Shown here: positions 1 to 8,617 of the stretch, piece by piece
How positions within the stretch are numbered: position 1 is the stretch's first letter
How the letters are laid out: every line of letters starts with the position of its first letter
NCBI RefSeq assembly: GCF_009696275.1
Contig: NZ_VUMI01000051.1
Location: 1 to 38,959 of the forward strand
DNA from: Eisenbergiella porci
Lineage (GTDB): Bacteria > Bacillota > Clostridia > Lachnospirales > Lachnospiraceae
Reading direction: 5' to 3'
Length of the DNA stretch: 38,959 bases
The notes under the pieces: generated by a model
What the model was told of the DNA's origin: nothing
Database searches by the model: none
Seen by the model: the letters and a program-made list of their open reading frames with translations, nothing else
Made by a program: the position numbers and the translations under genes

Positions 1-59
1 AGCACTCATCCGTAGGGTTTTTCCTTTCATAAGGATAAGGCTATTGTAAAAGAAAAAGA

Positions 60-77
60 GCACCGTGGCAACGGTGC
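60..77 (-). terminator. Probable terminator for a minus-strand gene left of the window
   Basis: A perfect 7-bp stem (GCACCGT / ACGGTGC) with a 4-base loop. Read on the minus strand it is followed by a T-rich run (complement of 47-59), as expected for an intrinsic terminator. No minus-strand gene is visible between here and the window edge, so its gene would lie outside. Bases 78-284 hold no gene I recognise. Confidence 0.5.
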
Positions 78-284
78 AGAGAAAAGATAAGAAAGGCTAT
101 TGCACAGCATGTGCGATTTGGTTCAAGATGTATTGGAACAAGAATGCCTAAGATGTTTGGAAATTCCGAACAGTATTAACACTGTTCGAATGAATCCCTG
201 GAAGAGACTGTGGACAGGCATTTCTCCATGCTGATAAAGTCTTTTTTATAAAAGTACCATTTACAAAAATCAGAAGGAGAATCT

Positions 285-1067
285 ATGGATTTCAGATATA
301 CATTGCAGGAACTGGCTTTCACATATAAGGATACGGAGGAATGGGACAGACAGATGCGGCTGCTGTCCCTCAATCCGCTCCTGTATCTGGAGGAATATAA
401 AATACTTCCTGAAGACATTTATCTGTGGAAACAGGATGAGGAGTTGCATCCGGCTGCAGATGGGCTTATCCGGCTGCTTCCGGAAGGAATACCGGAAAAA
501 TTCCCTGGGGACCGGAGGGGCGCTATAAAAAAGCAGGATTCTTTCCATTCTCAATACGCGGATACGTATGCGGAAAGCCCCTGTTGCACCGAAAAGAAAG
601 CTTTGCCTATTTCTGAAAAAGCATATTGCCCGAAAAATGCATATTGTGTTGGCATCGGCACCTATAAAACATCGGAGGACGGCGAGATATATCTATGTGT
701 CCTGTTGAATTCGGAAAGCAGGGAAGTTACAGCCTATTCCTTTGGTGTATACCGTTCTCCTGAGCTTGTAGGAAAAGCCCTGGAGAATTTTTTCTGCTTA
801 AGAGAGGGAAACACCTGCGAAATCTCACTCCTGTCCAGCAGAACTGCTATTTTCCAGTCCGAAACATACGCTGGGATACTGGCCGCCTATCCGGTCAGGG
901 CGAGAATGACGGAAAAGGGAAGCCATGGCTAGGCAGCCGTGGTAAGCACCTATTTTTCACAACTGATGAGAAGAAAAGGAAAGCGGAGTTTTTCCGGCTG
1001 GCAGGATGCCATTGACTGGCTGACCGCGGACATTCTCAAATATAATCTCAGCCGTACATCACGGTAA
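285..1067 (+). pseudogene. Decayed IS3-family transposase-like gene (rve/DDE fold) with an in-frame TAG
   Basis: An open frame of 215 codons (285-932) starts 6-7 bases after a good AGAAGGAG site, stops at TAG (930-932), and continues in the same frame for 44 codons to TAA at 1065. Residues about 118-215 plus the continuation follow the integrase core of IS3-type OrfB: a strand with EIYLCVLLNSESREV, then YRSPELVGKALE, then MTEKGSHG, stop, AAVVSTYFSQL. That last part aligns with the family block R-K-G-N-x-x-D-N-A-x-x-E-S-F-F. The acidic residues expected at the three DDE positions are not seen; the second block reads SSRTAIFQ and the third STYF, and the TAG falls where the family has Asp. The N-terminal 110 residues are not recognised. 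A dead transposase is likeliest; a domesticated catalytically dead protein of 215 residues is the alternative. Confidence 0.6.
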
Positions 1068-1192
1068 AAAACAGAATATATTCATAATAAATTTAAAAAT
1101 ATAGACAGAACAAAACCAGAATAAAGCCATAACAAGTCCAGATACCAGGATTGTAAAAGTATTAAAAATTTTCTCTTTTCTCACTTAAGGTA

Positions 1193-1223
1193 TTGACCCT
1201 CACGGACCGGCAGGGTTTAAAGT
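1193..1223 (+). promoter_or_regulatory. MerR-type promoter and operator of the TipA-like regulator
   Basis: A -35 hexamer TTGACC (1193-1198) and a -10 TAAAGT (1218-1223) are separated by 19 bp, longer than the usual 17. The long spacer carries an inverted repeat, ACCCT (1196-1200) and AGGGT (1212-1216). A 19-bp spacer filled by a dyad is the hallmark of promoters that MerR proteins untwist. It lies directly upstream of the MerR-family gene at 1252, so autoregulation is the natural reading. Confidence 0.7.
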
Positions 1224-1251
1224 GATTTTATCAAGAACAGGAGGTTCCCAG

Positions 1252-2097
1252 ATGAGAACAGTAAAGGATGTATCCAAACTGACCAGTATCAGCGTACGCA
1301 CGCTGCACTATTACGACGAAATCGGACTGCTGAAGCCCACGTCATGCAGTGCCGCGGGATACCGGCTTTATGACGATAAAGCCCTGGAACGTTTGCAGCA
1401 GATACTGTTTTTCCGGGAATTTGATATGCCGCTTCTGGAAATCAAAGCGGTTATGGAAAATCCTGCCCTTGACAGAGATACGATTCTGAGAAGCCAGAAG
1501 AAAATGCTGCAGCTGAAAAAGGATCGGCTGAACCGGTTAATAAGCAGCATCGATGATATCCTGAAAGGAGAAAATGAGATGGATTTTGCAATGTTTGACA
1601 AAGCTGAAATAGAGGAAATGTGCCGTGCAATCGTTGAAAATTTAAAGGAAGAGGAGCTTGCGGGCATTACCGGCGAGTATGGAAATCTGGAGAATTTTCA
1701 GAAGCATTTTGTGGAAAATGCATCCGACCCTTCGGTACAGGAGAATTTCAAAAAAGTAGTGGAATGGTATGGAAATAAGGATGTCGCGATAAATGCGGTA
1801 AAAAATCCAAACGGCGCCGAGGTGGTGCAGGCTTACCAGAACAGAATAGACGGCATTTACCATAAAATAGCTGATAAAAAAGGGACGGATACCGCATCCT
1901 TTGAAATAAAATCGCTGATTGGGGAACTGGATTTTGTCTCCAAACAGCTGTATCAGATGCCGGATGTAAAAAAACTGATGCTGGATATGGCGGAGCTGTA
2001 TCTTAACGACGAGTCCATGAAGAAGACAATGGACGCCCGGTATGGGGAAGGGGCGGCGGAGTATATCGGAGAGGCTGTGAAGGAATTCTATAAGTAA
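1252..2097 (+). CDS. MerR-family regulator with TipAS-like ligand-binding domain
   Basis: A 281-residue cytosolic transcription activator of the TipA/Mta/SkgA type. Residues 1-70 form the MerR winged helix-turn-helix (RTVKDVSKLTSISVRTLHYY, then the GLL-P and GYRLYDD wing motifs). About 75-110 is the dimerising coiled coil, and about 120-281 is a TipAS-like all-helical domain, which in relatives binds thiopeptides or other cationic drugs. I chose the ATG at 1252, seven bases after AGGAGG, over an upstream ATG at 1222 that overlaps the -10 region. In the family, ligand binding switches on the regulator's own promoter and often an efflux or stress gene. No obvious target lies beside it; the downstream genes run on the opposite strand. 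The inducing ligand cannot be read from sequence. Confidence 0.88.
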   Translation: MRTVKDVSKLTSISVRTLHYYDEIGLLKPTSCSAAGYRLYDDKALERLQQILFFREFDMPLLEIKAVMENPALDRDTILRSQKKMLQLKKDRLNRLISSIDDILKGENEMDFAMFDKAEIEEMCRAIVENLKEEELAGITGEYGNLENFQKHFVENASDPSVQENFKKVVEWYGNKDVAINAVKNPNGAEVVQAYQNRIDGIYHKIADKKGTDTASFEIKSLIGELDFVSKQLYQMPDVKKLMLDMAELYLNDESMKKTMDARYGEGAAEYIGEAVKEFYK

Positions 2098-2169
2098 GGC
2101 GGCGGATGGGATACGGCGGAATAGGATATAAAGCAGGAAATACTACACTGAAGAGAAATAATCGCGGCC

Positions 2170-2787
2170 TTATCCTTTCCTGAAAATCTCCTGTTCCGTA
2201 ATTTCCCCCTGCTTCACATATCCGATTTTCCTGTAGACTGCATTGGACGGCGGATACCCGGCATCGGCATAAAGCATGGGAGTCAGGCCGTCCTGCAGCA
2301 GCAGCTGTGTCACTGAGGATACCAGCATTTCAGCATATCCCTGTCCCCGGTGCTCCCTTGCTGTAACAACGGCGTTGAGCCTGGCATACCGCTCCGTCCT
2401 ATGAGTAATATCTGTCATGGAAACAATTTTCCCCTCTTCATTCTCCCACAAAAACAGGCTGCCCGACACAGACTTTCCCTCCGCATACTGTCGGGCTTCC
2501 TCCCGATCGGGCTCCTGCAGATCCGCATCCCGCATCATAACAGTGATAAGCTGTGCGATTTCTTCCTGATAACAGGGCGCAGCCGGCAGCATTCTTCCGC
2601 GTTTTTGCGCTTGATGGACGCTGGGACAGGCATAAACATTCAGCCGTTTATTTATCCGGTATTCGGCGTGCTCGCTGTTTGCAAAGCTTCGCAGCAGCTC
2701 TTCCGTATATGGCTCATGCGCATTTACGGCAATCCGGCCGCAGGCGGAAAAACGTTCCCGGAGGATGGACGAAATTTCAACGCGGCT
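2170..2787 (-). pseudogene. GNAT-family N-acetyltransferase lacking its 5' end
   Basis: The frame is open on the minus strand from 2787 to 2170. It includes an acetyl-CoA-binding GNAT core near its end: VVTAREHRGQGYAEML carries the R/Q-x-x-G-x-G/A pattern (motif A), and NAVYRKIGY is the usual C-terminal motif. The only ATG in frame is at 2592, which would give a 140-residue protein. The open frame upstream of it (for example VNAHEPYTEELLRSFANSE) still reads like protein, but runs into a stop at 2788-2790 without any start codon. This suggests the N-terminal half has been lost and that the ATG at 2592 is internal. The substrate is unknown. It lies in a row of three damaged genes on this strand. 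A functional short protein from 2592 is possible but less likely. Confidence 0.6.
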
Positions 2788-2954
2788 TTAAAGCAGTACC
2801 TGTCCTTTTCCGTAAGCTAGGTGTCCAGTAAAGGATTTGAACCATTTACACGATACATTTTTATACCCCCTATATCGCAGGCTTGCCTGCGGCACTGCAT
2901 GAATCATTGGTTTGGCGGAACTTCCCGGGCTCTTATTTTCCTCTATGGAACCGG

Positions 2955-3811
2955 TCACGCCCCACATAGCCTTTCTTCAAGAAAGTGTCTTACTCTGCAT
3001 GTTTCCCGCACATCATGGACAAAGCCAAAATACTCCGCCACAAATTCTGCCGGTTCATCAAAATAATCATACATAAGAAAAAGGCACCTGCTGATATCCC
3101 CATAATCCCCGCCGGGAAAGATGTCCTGGAACCGCATCATTTCTTCCTCTGACAGAAAACGCTTCAGATATTTGCAGGAACTGCCGGTGCTGACCTGAAA
3201 ATTATGGTCTATCCCCACCTTCCAGTTCAGCATCTTAAGAAACATGGGCATAGCCAGCACATCGTAGGCATGCTTGGAGTAGTACAGCTCCTTCCGGCAC
3301 ACTCCCTTGGCCACATACAGACACAGCCAGCGGAATTCGTTGCAGGTATTGTAAAACTCCATTTCTCCGGGCGGCTGAAAAAAAAGGCTTCTTCCGACCC
3401 AATCGTCAGCAGGGAAGGAAAATGGTCCTTATTCAACAGGACGATCCGCGGTTCCTTATTTTCAGCCTCCCCTGAAATCAGGCCCACATCCCGCAGGGTA
3501 AGGTCAATCCGGTTCCCGTCAGCAAACTGTATAAGAAAAGCGAAGGGATCACGGCTGCTATAATCATAAGGATGGGAATACCAGTCCGTGGGACACTGAA
3601 CAATCAGGATATCACCCAGTCGGTGAATCCATTCCTTATCCCGGGTAAACTCCCGCACATCAGTAACAAAAAAGGTGATATCAAAGTCAGAATATTCATC
3701 ATGGACAGCATTGGGATTTGCCCGGGAGCCTTCCATGGTTACAGCGCGGATCCGCGCATCTGTGTCGGCAGTTTCAAGAATCATATCCAGCATTTCCTTT
3801 TCAGTGCGCAT
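2955..3811 (-). pseudogene. AadE-type aminoglycoside 6-adenylyltransferase, frameshifted
   Basis: This gene resembles streptomycin (aminoglycoside 6-) adenylyltransferases, which inactivate the drug by transferring AMP. The start at 3811 follows AAGGAGG. The nucleotidyltransferase signature is present: a GSRA motif in the stretch EGSRANPNAVHDEYSDFDIT, with the two metal-binding acidic residues in the SDFDI part. The first frame runs to about 3375, then the family sequence (FYNTCNEFRW...LYVAKGVCRKELYY...) continues in another frame down to 2955. The switch falls in a run of eight T on the coding strand (complement of 3378-3385); adding one base or losing two would restore one reading frame of about 285 codons. 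It is either a real null allele, a sequencing error, or a slippage site. Function is likely lost as sequenced. Confidence 0.75.
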
Positions 3812-3865
3812 ACAAAACCTCCTTATCCCATTTATCCGTGTCATTCGCCGGCAGCATTTTGGACA

Positions 3866-4369
3866 TTAGAATCCCTGACTGCGAGGATTGTGGAAATCGC
3901 TTGCGATTAAGCGGCCGCCTGGACGGAGAAAGGAATACATGACCTCCATAAATTTCCCGATATCATGAAAATAATGAAGGATGCCGCCCTCCATGAACAC
4001 CACATCAAAAAAGCCTCTGTATTTTTTCATATCGGCTTCCAGCACATCCCCCAGGACAAAATCTACGGACACGCCGGCCGCCTCCGCCGTTTCCAGGGCA
4101 TACCGCATGTTTCTCTCCGAGATGTCGAATATGGTTACCTCCGCTCCGAGAATCGCCAGCGGAATGGCCTTTTTACCGCAGGAGCCGCAGATATTGGCAA
4201 CCCTGATTCCTTCATAGGAATCAAAATACACCGCATATTTCTTCAACATACCTACAGGATCTTCCAGATCCCTTCGGGCGCGCTCCTCAGGCGTGCCGTC
4301 GTGCTCCACCCAGAAATTATAGGCGTTGAATTCCCAGGCCGATTTGTTCTGTCGGACGTAATCCTTCAT
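3866..4369 (-). pseudogene. Class I SAM-dependent methyltransferase, C-terminally truncated
   Basis: A 167-residue product starting at 4369 after GGGAAGG. The Rossmann motif I region reads VANICGSCGKKAIPLA, followed by TIFDIS (acidic residue that binds the SAM ribose), LGDVLE, and the conserved VVFMEGGILHYFHDI and LRPGGRLIASDFH. As I recall this family, members continue about 80 residues after the SDFH motif; here the frame ends only a few residues later (NPRSQGF). The break is about 55 bases from the start of the adenylyltransferase gene, consistent with a deletion that joined the two. The methyl acceptor is unknown, and the protein is probably inactive or altered. Confidence 0.6.
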
Positions 4370-4506
4370 GGTATTCCTTCCCTGTTGCCAGGAGTTCCTG
4401 GCGTACCCCAGCCTTCCTTCTGAAGGCTATGAAACTCTGTTTTTTCTTATTTCCTCATTTTACCTGATACCACTTAAAAAATCTATGGATTCCCGCAAAT
4501 CTAATC

Positions 4507-4545
4507 TTGACAAAATTACTCCACTTTACTATAGTTAAACTATAG
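4507..4545 (+). promoter_or_regulatory. Rrf2 gene promoter with overlapping 17-bp palindromic operator
   Basis: TTGACA (4507-4512) and TATAGT (4530-4535) are spaced by exactly 17 bp, a near-consensus sigma-A promoter. Overlapping the -10 is a perfect palindrome with 8-bp arms, CTATAGTT (4529-4536) and AACTATAG (4538-4545), around one central base. Such a site on the -10 fits repression by the Rrf2 protein encoded 21 bases downstream. Confidence 0.75.
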
Positions 4546-4566
4546 AATAAAAAGGAGGCCGACTGC

Positions 4567-4980
4567 TTGTTAATCACACGGGAAACGGATTACGCGCTCC
4601 GCATCCTCCGTTCACTTGCCCAGGGCTCCTGCCTGACAGTAGGGGAGCTGGCGGAAAAGGAGATGCTGCCGCTGAAATTTACCTACAAAATTATAAAAAA
4701 GCTGGAAAAAGCAGGAATTATCCGTATTATCCGGGGCGTAAACGGCGGCTGCCAGCTGGAAGCGGACCTGCATGAGGTCAGCCTGTACGATCTGGTCGGC
4801 GCAGTGGAGACGAATGCCCGCCTTGCGGCCTGCATGAATGCGGATTACCAGTGCGAATGGCGTGACAAAAACGGGACGCCCTGCAACGTCCACGCACAGC
4901 TTGCCAGGGTACAGCAGGCAATTGACCGGGAATTCCGATCCCGGAGTCTTTACTGGATATTATTTGGGGAAAAGGAATAA
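4567..4980 (+). CDS. Rrf2-family transcriptional regulator (possible Fe-S or redox sensor)
   Basis: A 137-residue winged-helix regulator starting at TTG, eight bases after AAAGGAGG; no ATG fits. The N-terminus LITRETDYALRILRSLA is the classic Rrf2 opening, followed by the recognition helix region (LPLKFTYKIIKKLEKAGII) and the wing (RGVNGGCQL). Three cysteines in the C-terminal half (in CMNADYQCEW and GTPCNVH) resemble the cluster-binding cysteines of IscR/NsrR/RsrR-type members, which sense Fe-S status, NO or redox state. It is 209 bases upstream of the acyl-CoA dehydrogenase fusion on the same strand, so control of that module is plausible. Its own promoter carries a perfect palindrome. The sensed signal is inferred, not shown. 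Confidence 0.85.
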   Translation: MLITRETDYALRILRSLAQGSCLTVGELAEKEMLPLKFTYKIIKKLEKAGIIRIIRGVNGGCQLEADLHEVSLYDLVGAVETNARLAACMNADYQCEWRDKNGTPCNVHAQLARVQQAIDREFRSRSLYWILFGEKE

Positions 4981-5120
4981 TTTTTTTTTGAATATAAAAG
5001 TGGATAAAAAAAGTCAAGTATTGCCGCTGTAAAAATGGGGAAAAGCACGGCAATCGGAAACATATCTGCCGTACCTTTGGCAGTAAATATATAAAGACAC
5101 TGTGACCTGACAGGCACTTG

Positions 5121-5156
5121 GGAACTGTACAGAATTACATTTATACAGACAGTTCC
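5121..5156 (+). promoter_or_regulatory. Inverted repeat in the leader of the acyl-CoA dehydrogenase fusion
   Basis: GGAACTGT (5121-5128) is repeated inverted as ACAGTTCC (5149-5156) around a 20-base loop, which itself contains a shorter inner repeat (GTACAG and related). It ends 33 bases before the start codon. It could be an operator or an mRNA stem in the leader. It is not the same sequence as the palindrome in front of the Rrf2 gene. Confidence 0.45.
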
Positions 5157-5189
5157 TTGCCACCCAAACATATAAAGGGGGAACTAAGT

Positions 5190-7097
5190 ATGCTTTATCA
5201 AACAACACAGGAGCATGAAGCGTTCAGACAAAAAATGAGGGAGTTCGCGGAAAGCGAAGTAAAACCAATAGCGTTTCTGATGGATCAGAATAATGAATTT
5301 CCAACGGAAGCGGTAAAGAAGCTGGGGGAAATGGGACTGATGGGGATTCCATATCCCAAGGAATACGGCGGCGCCGGGCTGGATGTGCTCAGTTATGCAA
5401 TCGCGGTGGAGGAACTGTCCAGAGTGGACGGCGGGACAGGAGTCATTCTTTCCGCACATGTATCCCTTGGTTCCTGGCCGATTTTCGCCTTCGGCACGGA
5501 GGAACAGAAGCGGAAGTATCTGACGCCTCTGGCAAAGGGGGAAAAAATAGGCGCATTCGGCCTCACCGAACCCAACGCAGGCTCTGATGCGGGCGGAACC
5601 GAGACAACTGCCATACTGAAGGGTGATTATTACCTGCTGAATGGTGGAAAGATATTCATAACAAATGCGCCGAAAGCAGACACGTACGTAGTATTCGCCG
5701 TGACCACTCCGGATATCGGAACCAGAGGAATTTCTGCATTTATCGTAGAAAAAGGCTGGGAAGGCTTTGAATTCGGAGAACATTATGATAAAATGGGTAT
5801 TCGGTCCTCATCCACTGCAGAATTGATATTCAACGATGTAAAGGTTCCAAGGGAAAACCTTCTTGGAAAGGAAGGACAGGGCTTCAAAATCGCCATGGCC
5901 ACGCTGGACGGCGGACGCATCGGAATCGCTTCCCAGGCGCTGGGGATTGCACAGGGTGCATTTGAACATGCGCTGGAATATTCCAAAGAACGCGTACAGT
6001 TCGGAAAGCCCATCTGCCAGCAGCAGATCGTATCCTTTAAGCTGGCGGATATGGCAACCAAGCTGCGCTGCGCCCGTTTCCTTATCTACAGCGCGGCGGA
6101 ACTGAAGGAACACCACGAATCCTATGGCATGGAAGCGGCAATGGCGAAGCAGTATGCTTCCGATATATCCCTGGAGGTGACCAATGACGCCCTGCAGATT
6201 TTCGGAGGAAGCGGCTATCTGAAGGGAATGGAAGTGGAGCGCGCCTACAGGGATGCGAAAATCACTACCATATATGAAGGAACCAATGAAATCCAGCGCG
6301 TTGTCATCGCCTCCCATCTGATCGGAAAGATGCCCCGGGAAGCGGGCGGCCCTGCGAAAATCATGAAGAAACCGGCCCCGGTTACCGGTTACCGCAAAAA
6401 AATGATTTTAAAGGAAGGCAGCGCCCAGGAAAGAGTTGCAGCCCTTGTTGCGGCCCTTGTAAAAGACGGTTATGATTTCAGCGTGGGAATTCCCGCGGAC
6501 ACCCCGATACCGCTGGCAGAAAGAGTGGTTTCCGCCGGAAAAGGCATCGGTTCCAGGGAAAATATGAAGCTTATCGAAGAACTGGCAAAACAGGCAGGCG
6601 CGGCCATCGGCTCCTCCAGGCCGGTAGCTGAAACCCTGAAATACGTGCCCCTGAACCGCTATGTGGGCATGTCCGGCCAGAAATTCACAGGCAACCTCTA
6701 TATTGCCTGCGGCATTTCGGGAGCCGTACAGCACCTGAAAGGCATCCGGGACGCCTCCACCATTGTGGCGATTAACAAGAATGCCAACGCGCCCATTTTC
6801 AAGAACTGCGATTACGGAATCATCGGGGATGTCAATGAGATTTTGCCGCTTCTTTCGGAAGCGCTTAATAATGGAGAAGCCAAGAAGCCGGCACCGCCCA
6901 TGGTTAAAATGAAACGGCCGCTGCCTCCCAAACCGGCGGCAATTGGAAAAACCTATGTGTGCGGCGGCTGCGGCTATGAATACGATCCTGCGGCAGGAGA
7001 TCCGGACTCGGACATCGCTCCGGGCACACTATTAGAAAAGCTGCCCGCTGACTGGGTTTGTCCGGAATGTGCGGAAAGTAAGGATATGTTTATGTAG
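5190..7097 (+). CDS. Acyl-CoA dehydrogenase fused to EtfA FAD domain and rubredoxin
   Basis: A 635-residue three-part flavoprotein. Residues 1-380 are a short-chain (butyryl-type) acyl-CoA dehydrogenase: [13 protein letters not shown], then the catalytic base Glu363 in [10 protein letters not shown]. Residues about 445-560 match the FAD-binding C-terminal domain of electron-transfer flavoprotein alpha ([43 protein letters not shown]); the EtfA N-terminal domain is missing and no etfB is nearby. Residues 586-635 are a rubredoxin with iron ligands Cys591, Cys594, Cys624 and Cys627. Electrons from the dehydrogenase FAD could pass through the ETF-type FAD to the rubredoxin iron, then to the flavodiiron protein encoded 27 bases downstream. 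I chose the ATG at 5190, after GGGGGA, because the dehydrogenase homology begins there. The acyl chain length used is inferred. Confidence 0.92.
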   Translation: MLYQTTQEHEAFRQKMREFAESEVKPIAFLMDQNNEFPTEAVKKLGEMGLMGIPYPKEYGGAGLDVLSYAIAVEELSRVDGGTGVILSAHVSLGSWPIFAFGTEEQKRKYLTPLAKGEKIGAFGLTEPNAGSDAGGTETTAILKGDYYLLNGGKIFITNAPKADTYVVFAVTTPDIGTRGISAFIVEKGWEGFEFGEHYDKMGIRSSSTAELIFNDVKVPRENLLGKEGQGFKIAMATLDGGRIGIASQALGIAQGAFEHALEYSKERVQFGKPICQQQIVSFKLADMATKLRCARFLIYSAAELKEHHESYGMEAAMAKQYASDISLEVTNDALQIFGGSGYLKGMEVERAYRDAKITTIYEGTNEIQRVVIASHLIGKMPREAGGPAKIMKKPAPVTGYRKKMILKEGSAQERVAALVAALVKDGYDFSVGIPADTPIPLAERVVSAGKGIGSRENMKLIEELAKQAGAAIGSSRPVAETLKYVPLNRYVGMSGQKFTGNLYIACGISGAVQHLKGIRDASTIVAINKNANAPIFKNCDYGIIGDVNEILPLLSEALNNGEAKKPAPPMVKMKRPLPPKPAAIGKTYVCGGCGYEYDPAAGDPDSDIAPGTLLEKLPADWVCPECAESKDMFM

Positions 7098-7124
7098 GCT
7101 ACGGCCAGAAGGAGGAAATAGAAA

Positions 7125-8339
7125 ATGTATTGTGTCAGAAATGTAACGGAAGATCTATACTGGGTGGGCGCCAATGACCACAGACTTACCCTTTTTGAAA
7201 ATATTCATCCCATTCCCAGAGGCGTTTCCTATAATGCTTATCTGCTTTTGGATGAAAAAACGGTGCTGTTCGATACCGTAGACTGGTCCGCCTGCAGACA
7301 GCTGCTGGAAAACATGGACTATCTGCTTCAGGGAAAAGAGCTGGATTACCTGGTAATCAACCATATGGAACCGGATCACGGCGCATCCATCGAAGAAATC
7401 CTGCTCCGCTACCCCAAAGTAAAAATTATCAGCACCCCCAAGGCCTTCATGCTGATGCGTCAGTTCGGCTTTGACATTGATAATTATGATCAGATTGAAG
7501 TAAACGAGGGCGATACCCAGAGCTTTGGCAGACATACGGTAACCTTTGTCAATGCCCCCATGGTGCATTGGCCCGAAGCCATGGTCACCTTCGATGTGAC
7601 AACCGGAGTCCTCTTCTCCGCAGATGCTTTCGGCTCCTTCGGCGCCCTGGACGGCAAGCTGTTCAATGATGAAGTGGACTTTGAAAGAGACTGGATCGAC
7701 GACGCAAGACGCTACTACACCAATATTGTAGGCAAATACGGAGCTCCCGTCCAGGCCCTCCTCAAGAAGGCTTCCGGGCTGGATATCAAAATGATCTGCC
7801 CCCTTCACGGTCCCGTATGGCGTTCCAATGTAGCATATTTTATCGAAAAATATGACCGCTGGAGCCGCTACGAGCCGGAAGAAAAAGGCGTAATGATCGC
7901 CTACGCTTCCATGTACGGCAATACAGAAGCCGCCGCACAGGCGCTGGCAGCGAAACTCTGTGAAAAAGGCATGACAAATGTAGTTGTTTACGATGTTTCC
8001 AACACCCACGTATCCCAGCTCATTTCCGAGGCCTTCCGCTTAAGCCACATCGTGCTGGCAAGCGTAACCTACAACCTGGGAATTTATCCTGTAATGCATA
8101 ATTTCCTTTCCGATATGAAAGCCCTCAACCTCCAGAAGCGTACCTTCGCCCTCATCGAAAACGGATCCTGGGCCTGCAAATCCGGAGACCTGATGCAGAA
8201 ATTCATCGAAGAGGAAATGAAAAATATGACAGTCATCAATGAAAGACTGTCCCTTGCTTCCACCCTCCACCCCGATAAAGCTGTAGAACTCGATACCCTC
8301 GCAGACGGAATCATCGAATCCATGCAGCCCGAGGCATAA
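7125..8339 (+). CDS. FprA-type flavodiiron protein (O2/NO reductase)
   Basis: A 404-residue soluble class A flavodiiron protein. Residues 1-250 are the metallo-beta-lactamase-like domain with the di-iron ligands His80, Glu82, Asp84 and His85 (HMEPDH), the later His in MVHWPEAM, Asp in SADAFG and His in CPLHGPVW, so the full ligand set is present. Residues about 255-404 are a flavodoxin domain with the FMN phosphate loop YASMYGNTEA. Clostridial members reduce O2 to water, and some NO to N2O, taking electrons from rubredoxin. The start follows AGGAGG and the gene is probably co-transcribed with the upstream fusion, which supplies exactly such a rubredoxin domain. A terminator hairpin follows. 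Confidence 0.94.
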   Translation: MYCVRNVTEDLYWVGANDHRLTLFENIHPIPRGVSYNAYLLLDEKTVLFDTVDWSACRQLLENMDYLLQGKELDYLVINHMEPDHGASIEEILLRYPKVKIISTPKAFMLMRQFGFDIDNYDQIEVNEGDTQSFGRHTVTFVNAPMVHWPEAMVTFDVTTGVLFSADAFGSFGALDGKLFNDEVDFERDWIDDARRYYTNIVGKYGAPVQALLKKASGLDIKMICPLHGPVWRSNVAYFIEKYDRWSRYEPEEKGVMIAYASMYGNTEAAAQALAAKLCEKGMTNVVVYDVSNTHVSQLISEAFRLSHIVLASVTYNLGIYPVMHNFLSDMKALNLQKRTFALIENGSWACKSGDLMQKFIEEEMKNMTVINERLSLASTLHPDKAVELDTLADGIIESMQPEA

Positions 8340-8368
8340 CCAAACAAAACAGTATAATGTAAATCCTC

Positions 8369-8418
8369 AATCCCCCGCGTCAATCCCCCGACACTATGCC
8401 GGCATGCCGCGGGGGATT
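8369..8418 (+). terminator. Probable terminator after the flavodiiron gene
   Basis: AATCCCCCGCG (8369-8379) pairs with CGCGGGGGATT (8408-8418), an 11-bp G+C-rich stem. The loop holds a second copy of the CCCCCG strand and a small palindrome (ATGCCGGCAT). Only a weak T-run follows, so it is called from the stem and its position. Confidence 0.55.
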
Positions 8419-8551
8419 TGACCTACCTGTCAGCCCTTCCTTTACGCAGCAATAAAGCCAGGCCCCGCCGCAGAAGAAAGAAGCTGTACCGGATTTATCC
8501 CTCCCCTCCCATGTCAAAAAGATACACATAACACGTAAAGATTTTAAGGTA

Positions 8552-8579
8552 TTCAACCGAAAGCAGGATATGATATACT
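8552..8579 (+). promoter_or_regulatory. Extended -10 promoter for the GH3 gene
   Basis: TTCAAC (8552-8557), 16 bp spacer, TATACT (8574-8579) preceded by TG at 8571-8572, giving an extended -10. It lies 38 bases before the GH3 start codon. Confidence 0.5.
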
Positions 8580-8617
8580 AAAAGTACCAACGACAAAAGA
8601 AAGTAGGTAGAAACTTC

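Noticed and set aside
100-284. Possible transposase fragment before the IS3 remnant
   Set aside because: Short frames hint at transposase-like helices, but no diagnostic motif is present.
930-932. Programmed stop-codon read-through or recoding of TAG in the IS3-like gene
   Set aside because: No recoding element is visible, and the stop falls at a position where the family needs an acidic residue that is also lost elsewhere; decay explains it better.
2876-2891. Terminator hairpin CGCAGGC/GCCTGCG between the broken GNAT and AadE genes
   Set aside because: The stem is perfect but no T-run follows on either strand, and the loop is only two bases.
7155-8009. A 284-codon minus-strand frame opposite the flavodiiron gene
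   Set aside because: Antisense to a protein with all di-iron ligands; no independent support.
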